DNA of 64,000 bases from assembly GCA_013396525.1 (NCBI GenBank), contig VWYX01000719.1:62001-126000 (forward strand), in the 5' to 3' direction. This DNA comes from Chaetorhynchus papuensis (Eukaryota > Chordata > Aves > Passeriformes > Rhipiduridae). Shown piece by piece: positions 12,929 to 26,600 of the stretch. The position numbers and the translations under genes were made by a program. The notes beneath the pieces are model-generated. The model was not told the DNA's origin, ran no database searches, and was given only the letters and a program-made list of their open reading frames with translations. Each line of letters begins with the position of its first letter. The stretch's first letter is position 1.

Positions 12929-12962
12929 AACACAAAATGAGAAGTAACACAAAATGAGAAGT
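12929..12962 (+). repeat. 17-bp tandem duplication
   Basis: Two perfect adjacent copies of AACACAAAATGAGAAGT (12929-12945 and 12946-12962). Identity of both copies suggests a recent slippage or microduplication event. No coding context. Confidence 0.9.
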
Positions 12963-13161
12963 GTCACACAGTGGAAATCTGGTTAGAGGTGGAAGTTCAA
13001 TGGGCCTCCTGCTAGAACAGAAGTAGAGGAAGGTACCAGTCCTTGTGATGTGGAGTGCTTGGTTAACATCTACAAGAGATTAATGCTTTTCATGGAGTCA
13101 TCTTGAATAAGTCAGGTCTTTGGGGAGGTTTGAGATGGGTAGTTACAGCTTTTGATGTATA

Positions 13162-13194
13162 CTTCAGAGGATATACAGATATACACCTCTGAAG
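13162..13194. repeat. Short perfect inverted repeat (hairpin)
   Basis: CTTCAGAGG at 13162-13170 is the exact reverse complement of CCTCTGAAG at 13186-13194, with a 15-base A/T-rich loop. It could form a 9-bp stem. Too short and isolated for a precursor microRNA; likely chance. Confidence 0.6.
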
Positions 13195-16100
13195 GGATGG
13201 GTTGTGTTAATAGTAAGAAAGTGCTGCTGGAAAGAAACGCAGCAGCAGGTGACTATTCATGTAATGTGTTTCTTGGATGTTTGACTTGGAGTCATACAAT
13301 GGTTTGAATAATTGATCTGTGCCAACATCAACAGCATACCTCATAATTATTTAATTAAAAGAAAAGGCTGATGCTTCTGAAATCATGGGTTCCTGGGTAC
13401 ATTTCAGAACGTGGTATTCCTAGCAGGTGACTTCAGCAAGCATCAGTAGTGTACTCCACTGTTCAGTAGTTCATCAGTATTCTGAAAATTTGTCTGAAGC
13501 CACTCCTAATGTTGATTCAGCAGAGAAGCAGGCCATGCTGAGGACAAATTCAAAACCATGGCTGGAAATGACTGGAATGTTGGGATTTTCTTGCTTAAAT
13601 ATCCTGAATAGTATGTAGGTCTGGCAGAATGGGGCAGGGACTGAAGTTTTCCTTAGAACTTTTGGAGAAATGATTAAATGGTGATTAAGAAAGATACGAG
13701 CTCCTTCCACTCAGTACAGTCAGATAATTGACTGTTAGTGAACTGATACGATCCTTGCAGCCTGATTTCTGTAGCTCCTCCATTATGCTGTAAAACAGGT
13801 CCAGTGAAATGACATCCACCTGATACAGGCAAGTTTGGACTTCTGTGTGCCAGAGATGCTGATTTTTCGCTGATTGTGCCTCACCAAAGCAATGACCCTG
13901 AAGAAGGGGAAGAGGTGGGGGAGGACAATCGAATTGATATTTAAAAAACAAAAAGAAAAATGTTATAAGCTGTTCAAGGACTCAAGAAATGATGCCTTGT
14001 ACTGAGACACTGACAGGACCAATCTGTTGATTGCCAAAAAAAAGCTACTGAGAGGTGACTTGGTTAAAACATGTGCATAATTGACTCTGAGGAGCTCCTC
14101 TTTAATCCAGCAGAGAAGGAATTAATGGCTCAAGGCAGAAGGCAAACAAATAAGAAACTAGTCTGGCATCACTGCCAGAAAGAATGATGGAGCCGTTGTA
14201 GCAAACTACTAGCAGAGTAGTGAACTTACATTTTGACCTCCAAAGGCCTTTAGTCTAGATGCCATAAACCACTACATTTCACAGAACCACTTAATGGGCT
14301 TTGTGGAGGTGTGAGTGGATAAAATAGAACAGTGCCTGTGTGTTGGGCAGGAAATCAGAGTGGCTGTACCTTAAATTATGTGACTCTGACTAGTCCTGGT
14401 GCAATTGATTTCTGTTTTTCTGTGCTTTAGAAATAACCCCAAGACCAATTCAGTCATGTTCTTTATCCCTGTTTGTTCTTTTCCTTCCAAACTTTGTTTA
14501 TGTTTAGATGCTTTATGCACCTTAAGTGGTACATCCTGGATATAAAGAATCTTGTTCATGGCAGGAATGTCAACTTGAGGTTTGTACTTCAAATATCTCC
14601 CGAAAATGGAATCTTCTATATATTTTTTTAATATTTCTTAGAAATATCAGTGTAATGGGGAAATAAATATTGTATCTCACCTGTATTGCAGTATTTATTT
14701 TATTGATTAAACTTTCTAGGAGAGTTTTATTAAGCATTTAGTGTGTAAACCCATGTACTCTAAGGAATTGTGTTAAATTCCAATTGCATTTAAGTAATTC
14801 TGTTTCATAATCTTCTCTTGCATTCAATATGAAAATCCTATACAAAAAGTAAATCTGATGAATGTTGCCATTTAGCCTATGATTGTTTCAGAATAACTTG
14901 TGATTGTTTACAGGCTGAAAACTAAAGAGTTTTACAAGGCTGGGAAATAATTGAGCTCATTTAGTCTGATGCTGTGTAAAGCAAGGCAGTGGCCTGTCTT
15001 GAATTTAAGCTAAACATTCAAGTTGAGACTGAATGTTAACAAAGACAAGAGTTGCAAGTGATGGAGAGCTTGCCCTGCTAAATACATTTTAAAATACCTT
15101 TGAGAAAAGAGGCTTGAAAAACAGACCTTGGTCCGCTCAGGCCAGAAATATGCAATTAGCAAATTATTAACCTTGTTGTGAATGGTTTAAGTAACGTGGT
15201 ACTTGTTCTGTTTCACTTCTGATTGACTATATAATAGCCACCACCAGCAGTCTCTGCTGTGTGCTGGATTGCAAAATCTGCTAATTAACACATTAGTTTC
15301 ATATTGCTGCTGCCAATGTTTGCATTGAAGAACGTCGCTTTTTTTGGCCATATGGATGGGTGGGAATATCAAGATCATGTTATGGCTCTGTGCTCATTCA
15401 TGTGTGATGCTTTGTGCTCGGTTTTTCCCAAGACATCTAATCAGGCTTGGGGCTGAGCAGTGCCTTTTTGGAGAATCTTTAACTGAAAGGTCAAAATAAG
15501 CACAAGGCCCAGAGACAAGTCTTGCTGTCACTCTTCCCAGCCGCCCCCCCGCCCTCCTTTGTGTGTGTCTCTCTCCACGTATACATATGTAGGAGTCCTT
15601 CACCCAGCACATTCATCTGTTATTTCTTTCTTGAGACCCAGGGCTTTTAAGTGCCACTCAGGGTCTTCCCAAACAGAACACAGCTCTGCCAGCTGGATCT
15701 CCCTCAGGCTGGGGGGGGGGATGATTTGTAGTTTGGGAGCTCCTGGCACTCACCTGCTGATGGGGCTGCTGGCTTTGCACCATTGCTGTGCACTGTCAGC
15801 TGCCTGGCATCTGTGTGTCTCAATTAACCATGTGTAGGTAGACCAGGATTTACCCTAAAGGCAGTATTTGCCTGTGGACTGGGATCTGGTGGTTCTTCAA
15901 GGGAGTGGGAAGGAAAATGTGCCTTAAAGTGGTCTCAAAGTGAGAGCTCCAAATGATGCCATGGAAGCTGAAGACTTGGATTTGCAGTCCAGATTGGGTC
16001 TGACATAAGTAAATTTGTTCACACTTACCCTGTGCTACCTCCCATCCAGGCACTGAAAGCGTTACCAGGAAACTCCCTGTGGGAGAGCATAACCATCAGG

Positions 16101-18712
16101 AGGGGGAAATGGTAAAAAATCTGGGTATTTATTCCAGCTCTCAGGGTGCATCTGAGGAAGATGCCTTTGTTTTATTGAATGAGAGATATTTTATGGTATT
16201 GATGGGCTTGTGCCTGTTGTAAGAGCATTTGAGGCAGTCAGCTCTTTTGCTTCTACTGTCGCTGTTTCAGCCCTGCTTGGTTTCTCCTTTCCCTTACTCG
16301 CCAAGTGCAACTGAAAATGAGGTACTGAAGCAGCCCATCTAGTTTTTCATATGCAATCTAGCAAATGTTAGTGCTGGAAACTGGGCTCTTGCTGCTGTTT
16401 GTCTGGTAACATTACCCTCTGTTGTTTCCTTGTGCTGCTTTTGAAAAATGCTGGTTTGGTTTCTGTATGAGAGGTGGTTGGCCTATAAATGTATTCCAAC
16501 CCACCTAATAATTCTTCTCTAAAATCTTTCATCAGGTCTTTTCTGTTATATAGTTTAAAAAGAAAAAAACCCAAATGCCTTCCTCTACCCCTGGAAACAG
16601 CAGTCGTCTTGTTCTGCTGAGCTGAGTGCTGCTCATACTGATCACTGCTGTTCCCTTTGTCTTCGTTTATTTTAGAGTTAAGTTATAAGCTGTTTAAGAC
16701 TGGGCTGTTTTTGTTCTGTATTTTTGCAGGATCTTTTACATGGGTCTTCTAAACACTAAAATAAATGCTCTTAAAGGCATCTGTATCAGGGCAAGATGGT
16801 CATTGCTCTAAAAATGAAGTTTTGTGGGTTTATTCTGATAAAACATTTTGGCAAGCACATGCCTGCACCGAGGAATGCCTAGGTCAGGGCTGGACTTAGG
16901 GCCATCTTCTGTCTTTATGTTGGATTGCCCTTTGTCAGCCAGATGCCTTATGATCCCACCTTCTCCCTCCGTCCCTATTTTGACAGTAGCTCTGGTGCTC
17001 AGCAGGGGCTCCCTGGCTGTGTTTGCTTTAGCTGGAGAGGTGTTTGCCTTCACTGCAGAATTCCAGTTTCCAGCTGCCGGGAAACCTGGAGTGCTTTTGT
17101 TGATTTATTAGGGCACAGTGCACCTCAGGAATGCCTTTGCTAAGGAGCTGGGAGTGATGGAGGGGATCCTGCCTGATGCGGTGTGAAGACTTTTTGTTTC
17201 TCTTTACAGAAACACCAAGCAGGAATTCCCCAAAGCAAGGCAGGGAAAAAAACTCACTCGGCTGACTACTTTGGAGAGTGTCAAAGTGAGACTCAGTTAG
17301 GTTTCCCTGGCATAGAAGTAAGGAGGTGAATGATAGCTGCAATTTTAAGTGAGTTTTTGTGGGAGATGAGACTGTGAATTGCCCTACCAGAGGGTTTGTA
17401 TGCGTTTGGTTGGTGTTAAGAGCTGGCATTCCTGAGCCACTGACTAGGGCTTTTTTCTGGGACTTGGCTTTGGGCCATCTAAATGTTTTGCACTTGGAAG
17501 AAGCAAGTTTCAACCTCTTTGGACTTGCAAACTTCTAAACATTTTACGATACGGATACGACAATGGATTTGGTTTTTTAATTATCTTTGGAGACAGCAAA
17601 AGTCTATGGACTACAAGTGTAAAAACCACTGACGTGAGTGTGTCTTCCTGTAGTGAGTTCAGTAGAACACCTTCACCTCTCTAATGTATTGCAGCCATCT
17701 GATGTGCACCCCTTTTCTTGTCTTGTCTTGCACGTACACACAAATACACATTTCCGGACTTTTTCTTTCATTTGAGATTTTGGAGGCTGTTGCCCCAGGT
17801 GATCTGAAATCAACACTGAGGAAAATGTTTGGTGTTTGTACAGGGTAGGGTGGTCAGCTGGTCGCTTTGTGTTGATCAAGTATTTGGTAGTTGCAGAGTA
17901 GTGGTTGTGTTTATGGGGCATTGGTGCTGAGAAGGAATTTCCTTTCCTGGCTGAGGTAGAAAGACTGTCCATGTACAGCTTTATTCCTTTGCTTTAGCAT
18001 TCCTTGAGGTTGTTTCCCTATTTTACAAATGCATCTTTTGAGAACTGCCAGGAAAATGTCTGTCTCAAATGGAAATGGAAATTTCTGAGCTCACAGGAAT
18101 GAAAACCTTTGGGTCTGTGCTCACTGAGTGAAAAGAGGATTACCAACCAGCCATTCTCCAGTGTGCAAAGCAGTGGAGCAAAGTCTGCAGAGACCCTCTG
18201 AAAGTTACTGGCTTTCCCAAGGAAGGGTGCTTGTGAATAGAATTGAATAAGGTTGCTTGCGTCCCTCTTGGCTTCCCTGCTGCAAGTACAGAAAGCAGTG
18301 AAACTTGGAACTCAGTAGATGCCTGAATAAAACGGGAAATGTTTTTTTTTAAGTAGATGCCTTGTGAACAGGTCTAGAGCCAATGTTCCTGCATTACTGT
18401 AAGAGAATTAATGGGTTTGTGACTGCATTTAGGCCTGAAAAAAAGCAGGGAGGCAATGCTGGTTTTTCCAGAACTGCTTGAAGGGCTCAGAAATGAGAAT
18501 GGTGTGCTGGAGCAGATGCAGATGGCTTATTTTCACTGGGGACTGTTAAACCTGCCAAAGTGTAAACTGCATCTTAACAGGAAGATGTGAGACAAGGCCT
18601 GCACATCTCTCCCTCCTAATTACTACAGCTCAGCTGCTGCTGTCTCTTATGCTTACACATCTGAAAGGTGACAATGACAATGTCTTGAATGGCAAAGCAA
18701 TAGCAAGAAGGG

Positions 18713-18729
18713 TCTTTTTTTTTTTTTTT
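18713..18729 (+). repeat. T homopolymer
   Basis: A run of about 16 T followed by GAGC. It could be the reversed poly(A) tail of an old retrocopy, but I recognise no body sequence next to it. Confidence 0.6.
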
Positions 18730-21700
18730 GAGCTGTACTCTGAAACAAAGAAGTTATTCAACCAATAGTCAAAAATATGCCTATGAAAAATCTTTCTCCC
18801 AGAAACTGCATCTATTATTCCAGAAGACAATCTGAATTTCTGTAGATCTTGATGGCTTGTCTCCTGAGTGACTACAGGTAAAGCAGCAACCAACTTTCTC
18901 CTCTTTCCCACACCGACAGCCCCAGGAATGTTCACCACAGCAGTGGGACTTCAATTTTTGCTGTCCCTGCAGTTCTGCACTGGGTTGCATCTGTACACAT
19001 TATCTTTTTCAAGAAGCTGGAAAGCTCTTCTCACCTGTTCTGGCAAAAATCTCCTGTAACATTTTCACAGTGGTTGCTTTAGATGCCAAAACACTCAGTC
19101 TTTCAGATCCTCATCACTCGAGGCACACAAAAGACGAGGTAGTTTTTATGACCTCCTCTTAGAGGAACCGGTACTTCAGGGGGAAAGGATGGTACTGGGG
19201 TTGTGATGGCATTGCAGTGGTACAGCAAGAGTGGAGGCAGTGGCAACTCCCAGCTGGGCTGCAGGTGATAGTTTTGGATTTGGTGTTTCTTCCTGAAAAT
19301 CTGTTTTAGGTCACATCCTCTCATGGCAGTCTTGCTGGTTAGCTATAAGTGTGTTCAATCTCACCTCACCCATGACCCTACTCTGTTTCACTGTATCCCT
19401 GTAAATCTGATTTAAGAAACAGCTTTGAGGAGGTTTGTCTTCCTATCTCCCCGCCTGTTCTGTTTAGCTCAGGAGAGCATGCTGCAGGGGCAGGATGGGC
19501 TCTGATCAGACACTGCATGGGCTGATGGGGCTCCTCTTCTCTGGGGAAAAACACACAGCAGAAAAAAAGGCAAAGCAATGCTAAAAAGCACAGATTTTTT
19601 TAGGTGAGAGGAGAATGTCCTTCTTCATAGCCAGTCCACAAACAGGGAATAAAAGTTGAAGCAAGGGGATGCCTGTCCATTTGTATCAGCCTGGGAAATG
19701 GTGGATTTCTCTCCTGAGGCCTTTGCCTCAGGCATCTTGCCAAAAGGCGTCTAGTCGCTATTCACTTCAAACACATACAGTTCCTAAGCCAGAAATGTGC
19801 AGAAAGCTCGTGAACTGTGATCAGCTGAAGGCCAGACAGCATGACCTGGTGCCTCATAAAAATCAATGAATTGAAGAGCTGTGACTTCTGGATGCTTTGG
19901 AAGTATGATCAGCACCTGCTGTGCAATGTGAACCTAAAGAGCATCACGGGGTGGTCAGCTCAAACATAGATCTAACCTATGGTAGGAAAGTATCCTGGAA
20001 TCTGTGCTGAAAGAATTAGAATTTGCATAGTGAAGTGTTTTGGCAAACACAAGCAGTTACTTTCTTCATGGATCCTGTGTATGGGCTTTCTTTCTTCAGA
20101 GCACAAGGAATTCAAGACAAATTTTACTTTGGAGCTAAAAGGCATGTTTTTAGCAAAGGCAGTGCAAGCAGTGTTGGGACAGACTCCAGGTCTTTGGTGT
20201 TCCTGAAGAAACACAAACAACTGCAGAGAAGGGTATAGCTCAGATCCTTTTGCCAGCATGCTTAGCAGGCAGCCCTGTACCAGATCTGGTTCAGGCTTCG
20301 ACAAGTGACCTCTGTCACTGAAGGGAACATAAAGAGCCTCAGTGAGCTTTGGCTGAACTAGGCTTTAGCCCGTCTGCTCTGGAGAGAGAGTAACCTCAGT
20401 GTTCCCTTCCCTCCCTCCCTCAGTGTGTCTGTGAAAATACTAACTTGATTTAGCTGCCAGAAAAAGACATTTGAAAAGTATACATTGCTCTCCTGTGTCC
20501 CAACTTCTGTAAAATATGGGTTATGGTTGGTTCCTGTATATGGTGCTCAGTAATTTTACAGAAGAGAAAACGGCACCACTGCAACTATCCACACAACACT
20601 TAATACAGTGAGGTCTTAGTCTGTACTAGGACTCTAGAGTGCTATTCTGGGCATTGTGAACCCGATTATATTACACATAGAGCTTAGATGGCTCATAGCC
20701 ACACTCAGGATATTAACTGTTTCTATTAAGCTTTGCATTTAGAGATCCTTCTGGCAGAGGAGGGCAATGCCGGACGAGCTGGCATTCCCACAGCAGAACA
20801 GTGTGTGTGAGTATGGTTAGGGAGTGTTTTGTATTTCATTTACACAAAGGGTAACCCGAGTTCTGGAGCTTGCTAACTTATGGATGCTCAGTATAATAAT
20901 CCTTTCAATGTACTGGTTTTACAGCTGCAGGTGTTGTGGAGGAGACGCACTGATGTAGATGTACAGCAGTGCAGGAAAAACCTTACAAAGTGCTACAAAT
21001 GTATCATAAGGGGAAATCCATATGTAGTGTGTCATCTGGCAGAGAATGTGATAAAGTGGTATTGACTGTGATTACTTGTGATTCTTGACAGCCTGTGCCC
21101 CTGAAAGAGTGTTTTTAAGACTTGGTTTAGTTTGTGATGAAGGTGGCTTTAGGAATAGTGAAGATCCTTCCGTTTCTCTTAAAAAAAAAAGTTTCTTTTC
21201 ATGATTTTGTTTTGTGCTGTTCCAGATTTTGTAAAAACAAACACCCTGAAAGCCCAAACAACAACAGTAATAAAAGAAACCCTTTGTGGATCACCTCTGT
21301 GACCCAAACAAAGTTGATGAGTTTCTCACTGTTTGAATACACATTGTCTGCCAGGTGGGAACTGTGCAGCTCTTCCTTCCCTCTTTACCCTGCAAATGCA
21401 GGAAGAGATAAGAGGAATTTATTTTAATCCTGCCCTCACACTGGCTGAATTTGAAGCACACTACTGGCAGACAGGTATGCCGAATTTGGAGCTTAAATGG
21501 CTGCCCTGGGTAGGAAAGGGGGACGGAGAGTATGGTTGTTAGGGAGATGAGGCACTGGGATAGTGCTAGTGGGAGAAGAAGGGTGCTGGATGTGGTAGCA
21601 CGTGCTGTTGGGAAAGCAACCTCTATCATCTTGCCCTTGAGGTAATGAGAATTTGCCTTTGCAGGGCTCGGGGTTAAACCCTCTTCCCAGAAAAACTGCA

Positions 21701-22480
21701 GTTTGCAGCTCCTTTCTCTGTGCTGGGAGAGATACAACTGTTGAGCAGGGACTGGCTACTGTGCAGCAAAGTTATTCTTTGGAGGAGGCAGAAACAAGTG
21801 GATGGAGGTATCCCTCGTGCCGTGTGGATCCAGGTGCCGGTGTTCAGTTCATGCTTAAGCTGATGGAGAGGGGTTGAGTTTGCTTGTGTTCTACTGATGA
21901 ATATCCCCTTTCTCAGAAAGTAAACAGCTGACATCTTGACCTTGCAAAGGCTTGGACATCTTTACCTTTCAAAAGCACTGCTCTCCAAATGTAGGTCTAT
22001 AGTGCAAGAAATACACGTGATGACCTTGGTGTTCTTGTGCCTTCTTGCTACATTTTTTGTCTTGGATGCCGATGACCCTGAGATCGGGACATTTCCCTCT
22101 GTTTTGTGTTAAAAATGAAGAACAAACTGTAATGTGTGGAAACAGTTTGTGTGATGGAACCCATCAAAATAAACTTGAGGGGGTGGTGGTGGTTGAAAGA
22201 GCTTGGCTGAAACCTGGTAATTGGGCTGGATATAGTGAGAAGGGAAGCCAGGAAGGGACTGAATGGAAATCAGTCCCCAAAATAAATATCCCATCAGTGG
22301 GGCATGAAGAGATAAAGAGTCTCCTTCAAATCAGATTCTGTGCCTGAGCATTCCTCCAGAATTTCCTGCAATTTTGACAAATGACCAACTTCAGATTTTT
22401 AAGTGGTGTTTGTGCTGAACACTTGCAGGCGTGCATTCCCATCCAGCTGCTGAGCAGAAATCCTTGTTCTTCAGTCTTGC

Positions 22481-23680
22481 TGGGAGCTGCTTTGCGCTTT
22501 TTTGTGGCAGCAGCTTTTGCAATAGGAGCCCCCTCCCTCCCCCCCCCGGCCCCAAGATGGCTTTTTTCTGTGAAAGAAGCCAGCGCAGCCAGGCAGACAT
22601 TATCCCCTTGCCGGAAGGAGGGACCCGGGCTCCCTGGGGAGGAGGGACGGGGAGCGAGTGATTCATTGCAGCTGGCTGCAGTTTGGCCTCCTCTCTCTCT
22701 TTGCCCTGGGTGCCAGGGAGTGACAGCTTGTGGGCAGCAGGCCAAGCTGTGAAAAGAGGAGTGTGTGAGGCCTTTAGCTTTCTCATGCTTTATCAAGCTG
22801 CAAAGAATAGCTCGATATTCAGCCAGCGTTGGTGCAGGTCAGGAGAATGGAAATGCGAACTTAACTCCTGACATGCTGGCTGATGGCTGACCGCAGGCTC
22901 TGCGCCCACGGGGGCGGCTTTGTACCGCAGCATGTGGGGCAAAAGGGAGGAAAAGTGCCTCGATGACATGGTAAAGATAACTTTTTTTGTTAAGTGGGCA
23001 GCCTCTGGGACTCGCTGGAAGAGTGAAAAGATGAAAAGAGGGCTTTCCTCTTGTGGCTTGCTGTCTGTGTGCTGGTGGAGGATGGAAACACTGGAGAGCA
23101 GAGCTGCAGGAGTGACGAGTGTCCTGGCAAAGCGAGAGGGACTGTGGTGGACAAGCGGCAGGTCTGTCCCTTCACTGCTGCTGGCACAGCACTGGGGGCT
23201 GTGGTGCCGGTGCCCGTCGGTGCAGAGAGCAGGACGGGGCCACTCCCGGGATGTCCCCTCGTGCCGAGGTCCGGCCAGCCTGTGCGGAGGGCTGCCCGCC
23301 GGCGCGCAGGGAGTTAAGCTCCTCATCGCCCGGGGGTGAGCCTACTTCGGGGTGTTGAGCTCCATTCCCACGGCTTTTCCTTTCTGAGGGCTGGGGGAGG
23401 GATCGCCTGGAACAAGTAAAATGCCCGGAGGCTGGAAAACAGCACCCCGGCCCCTCTGTCCTTGTGTTGGTCTGGGAGGGATCTGCGCTTCACGGCAGGC
23501 TGGGCAGGGGCTGCCAGCCAAGGCCGGGGTCTGTCGCTGCTGGGCAAGAGCCTGCGTTATTTCTCTCCTTTAGGCAAAGAGAGATGGCTTTGCAGGCAGT
23601 AGAGTGCCTGCCTAGGGCTGAAATAACCGCATCGTCGGCTGGACGGATGTAAAGTAGAAATGAAGCCCGAGAAGTCCCAT
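22481..23680. promoter_or_regulatory. Second, smaller CpG-rich patch; possible alternative promoter
   Basis: GC content and CG dinucleotides rise clearly, first around 22530-22640 and most strongly around 23190-23680, against a CpG-poor background. A donor-like GG|GTGAGC has its GT near 23335, just 3' of the densest CpG cluster, which is the arrangement expected for an alternative non-coding first exon. Long GC-driven reading frames occur on both strands here (for example 22793-23326 on the - strand), but they lack domains. No TATA box is evident. Assignment as a promoter is inference. Confidence 0.35.
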
Positions 23681-26600
23681 GGACAGATCACAGCACAGGT
23701 TAACACACAGGTTTTTTGGCTGAGGGAGAGCAGCAACACTAGGTTCCCTGCAGCACATGCATGTTTCTCAAAGGCATAAGGCAGCAGAATCCTTCCTTCC
23801 TGATGCTCACTACCTTCTCTTCCTGCATCACTTTGAGCTGCTGAGTTGAGGTGTTTGAAGCCCTGAGGAGCAGAAAAAGGGCAGGTGAAAGTCTGAGGGG
23901 CCGGCTAAGGGAGTTAATGGGTGCTCAGAGCACAGCCTGCAGCTGCCTGCAAGCCTAAATCCCACTCTTTCTCCATCAACAGTGCAGGGGTTTTGGAGAG
24001 CAAGAGAGCCCAGCCACATCCCAGTTTGCTGTGGAGCTGAGCGTATCTGTGTGAGGTACTAATCCCGGCTAGCACCAATCTCCCACCAGAGGGAGAAAGG
24101 AGTTTGTGCACCTGTTCAGCCCCTAGAAAGATTCTGAAGTTGACTCTGAGGTTTAAGGTGTGCAGTCCCTATTCTCAACAGCTTCTGAATTCAAGGCAAG
24201 GTGAACTGATGTGAGCAAATGGGAGCCAGTAGCAGCATAAAGGAGAGATGAACCGTGGGCTTGGAGTGCAGTTACACTGTTTGATTCTGCTGGGCTGTGT
24301 TTGTGCTGTATAGACCAGGTGATGCCAAATGCCCGACAAAGGTGTGGTTAGAGACTGGAGTTTTGCTCGTGCACTGGGTGTCTGGCCGTGTATCTGTCCC
24401 AGATCTTCTTTGCAAAGAGTGAAGTGCTGTGATCCTCCCACTTGCTGTGCTGGCTCCTGCAGCAGGAGGATCTGGAGGGGAGAGGGCTTGGGAAGCAGTA
24501 TTGCCTGTGTGGGCAGAGGCCTTGTGTAGCCTGGGTTAGCACCCAGATACAGACCTGAGTGATAAAACAACAGTGTGCAAATATTCTGCAAATACCAGAC
24601 TCATGGTGGATCTTGTTGATTGTTAAATGCCAAAATCCTAATAAAGACTGGCAGGCAGGAGCCCTTGTTCTCTTTTCTGCACCCAGGCACCTAATGGTCG
24701 CCGAGCTCTGCTGTCAAGTGTTCTGCAGCTCTTTGCTCTGTCCATTTATTCACCCAGCACTGGGGAATGTGGCTGGAGTGGGAGCTGGGATCCCAGGCTG
24801 ATCTGAGCCCTGTGCAACACAGACCTGCAGTGGATGCACAAAGAGAAACTCCCTGGCTGCGAGGTAGCTTGGGACCCAGGTGCAGTGAAGGCACCAGCAA
24901 GAGCTGGCTCCCCTGCAGGGACAGGGGGTGTGTTCTCATTGTGCCTGTTCTGGTTTGCTCCTGTGTAGCCTCTTCTCATTATTCTCGCCTTGAGCTGTCT
25001 CAGGCCCGAAGGCAAAGTGCTGCAGAAAGCTCTGTGGGCTTTCCCTTGAGAGATGTGGGGTCCGTGGAGAGTGGCTGTTCAAGGGAAGCACTGCAGTGGG
25101 CTGAATTGAGGCTGTTTCAGGCTGCACAGCTCTGAGCTAATCTCCCAGAGGCAGAGACATTACTCACCAATCAGGAATGTGTCTGTATTTTTCCTAATGA
25201 GAACAAAACATTTTCTCCCTGTTCATTAGCAGAGAGTTAGCGTGTGCAGTTGCTATGCCAACAGACTCCTCTCCTCCACAGACACACTGGGGGTGTCCTC
25301 CCTGCCATGGTTAGAAGGGTGAACAGGAAGGCTGGTTCTGGCAAGAAAAAGATCCCCTTGTTTTCCCAGGGCTGCCTGGACTTTGTGCAGCTGGCCAGAC
25401 CATGCCTTCTCGGGGGAAGGGAACCACAGCAGGAGTCAAGTGCAAGAGTTTTAATTTATTGGAAAAATAGTCTTTGCATTTCATGCTCTGTTGTTTTTTT
25501 CAGCTTGAGGCACACTCTTCAATAAGAGAAATGAAGGTGTCTCAACGTTCCCAAGAGCCCAGATGGTAAGCAAAATGTGCCAGGAGTCAGCACTGGGATG
25601 CCCATGGACTGCTGCAGCCCGCTGGGCTCCTCCGTGTTCCTGATCACCTCCGCGTGTGTGGCCACTGTCATGCTGGGCAGCCTCTGGATGCTGCTGCGTG
25701 ACGAACCCACCTGACCAACTGTACCACCTGTGATTAGTTGGACGAGTTCTCCAGGCACGTGGTCTACTGGAAAGAGTGAGTGGCTGTATGTGGGAGTGTT
25801 CACTTGTTCTCTTTGCAAAGGGAACATTCTCTTTATGCAGGGAAATCCTGTGAAGGATGATGGACATCTCTTCAACAGCAGCTCTGTTCTGTAGAGTTCT
25901 GCTGTAAGCAGATGTATGGACTCCAGAGGTTGCCTATTTGCTTGTCATTTTTGTCTTTGTCACCCAAGTTTCTTGAGAGAGTGATTGGGAATTGTGGGTT
26001 GCCAAAGTCAGGCCACTGTACACCTTTTACAAGAGTCTTCTTGGCACCTCTGGTGCTGCACTTGAAATATGAAAATTAACTTTTAAACTTTGAATTTTCT
26101 GCAGAAGGGAATTAGTTTAACCTACAGACAGAAACAAACCAAAAAAACCCAAAACAAAAACGTGAGTTTCTGATGGTGAGCTATAAGTAGAAATGGGCTG
26201 GTGAGTGTTGCCAAATCTGAAGACAGACTCCTGGAGCAGGAGTGACGTTCATCTCTGTCTGTCAATCACCATGGAGTGTGATGAGCTGCTTTGTGCTGGC
26301 TGAGCTTTGTGGTGTTGACAGCTATAGACCCTTGAAGAAATGCCTCCCTGAAACTGAATTCTTTCAGGCTGCTTCCTATTAAACAGGATAGTTACAACTC
26401 TGCTGTCAGTTTGCCTGGTGAAGCACTCTGTAGGTGAATACATGGAATTTGAATATGGGAATTTGAATATCAAATGTAGGGTGGTACACCAGAGATCCCA
26501 GACTGAATGAGTTGCTGGAGATCTGCAAATCTGCATGAACTTCTGGCTGAGAAGTGAAACCCTGGCACCTGGATACTAGGAGCTGATGTAGATGAGTCAC

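Larger units (their letters stand above)
4306..22480 (+). other. PLXNB1: Probable intron 1, first part
   Basis: Eighteen kilobases with no reading frame I would defend as coding. It holds a CRE motif at 4737, a T/G-rich tract near 7.5 kb, a 17-bp tandem duplication at 12.9 kb, a short hairpin at 13.2 kb and a T homopolymer near 18.71 kb. Longer chance frames, such as 17028-17513 and 21291-21737 on the - strand, have no domain features. Confidence 0.5.

Noticed and set aside
13162..13194. Hairpin as a possible microRNA precursor
   Set aside because: Only a 9-bp stem with a 15-base loop; far short of a pre-miRNA.
14950..15010. TCATTTAGTCTGATGCTGTG, similar to an old CR1 or L3 segment
   Set aside because: Similarity covers only a few dozen bases; cannot be separated from chance by eye.
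17028..17513. 161-codon frame on the - strand
   Set aside because: No domain, no codon bias, no promoter or splice context; expected by chance in a window of this size.
21291..21737. 148-codon frame on the - strand
   Set aside because: Chance frame; composition like intron sequence.
22326..22796. 156-codon frame on the - strand
   Set aside because: Same GC-rich patch; overlaps other frames on both strands, no recognisable motif.
22793..23326. 177-codon frame on the - strand
   Set aside because: Explained by GC-rich sequence with few stops; low-complexity, Ser/His/Pro-rich and without domain features or splice support.
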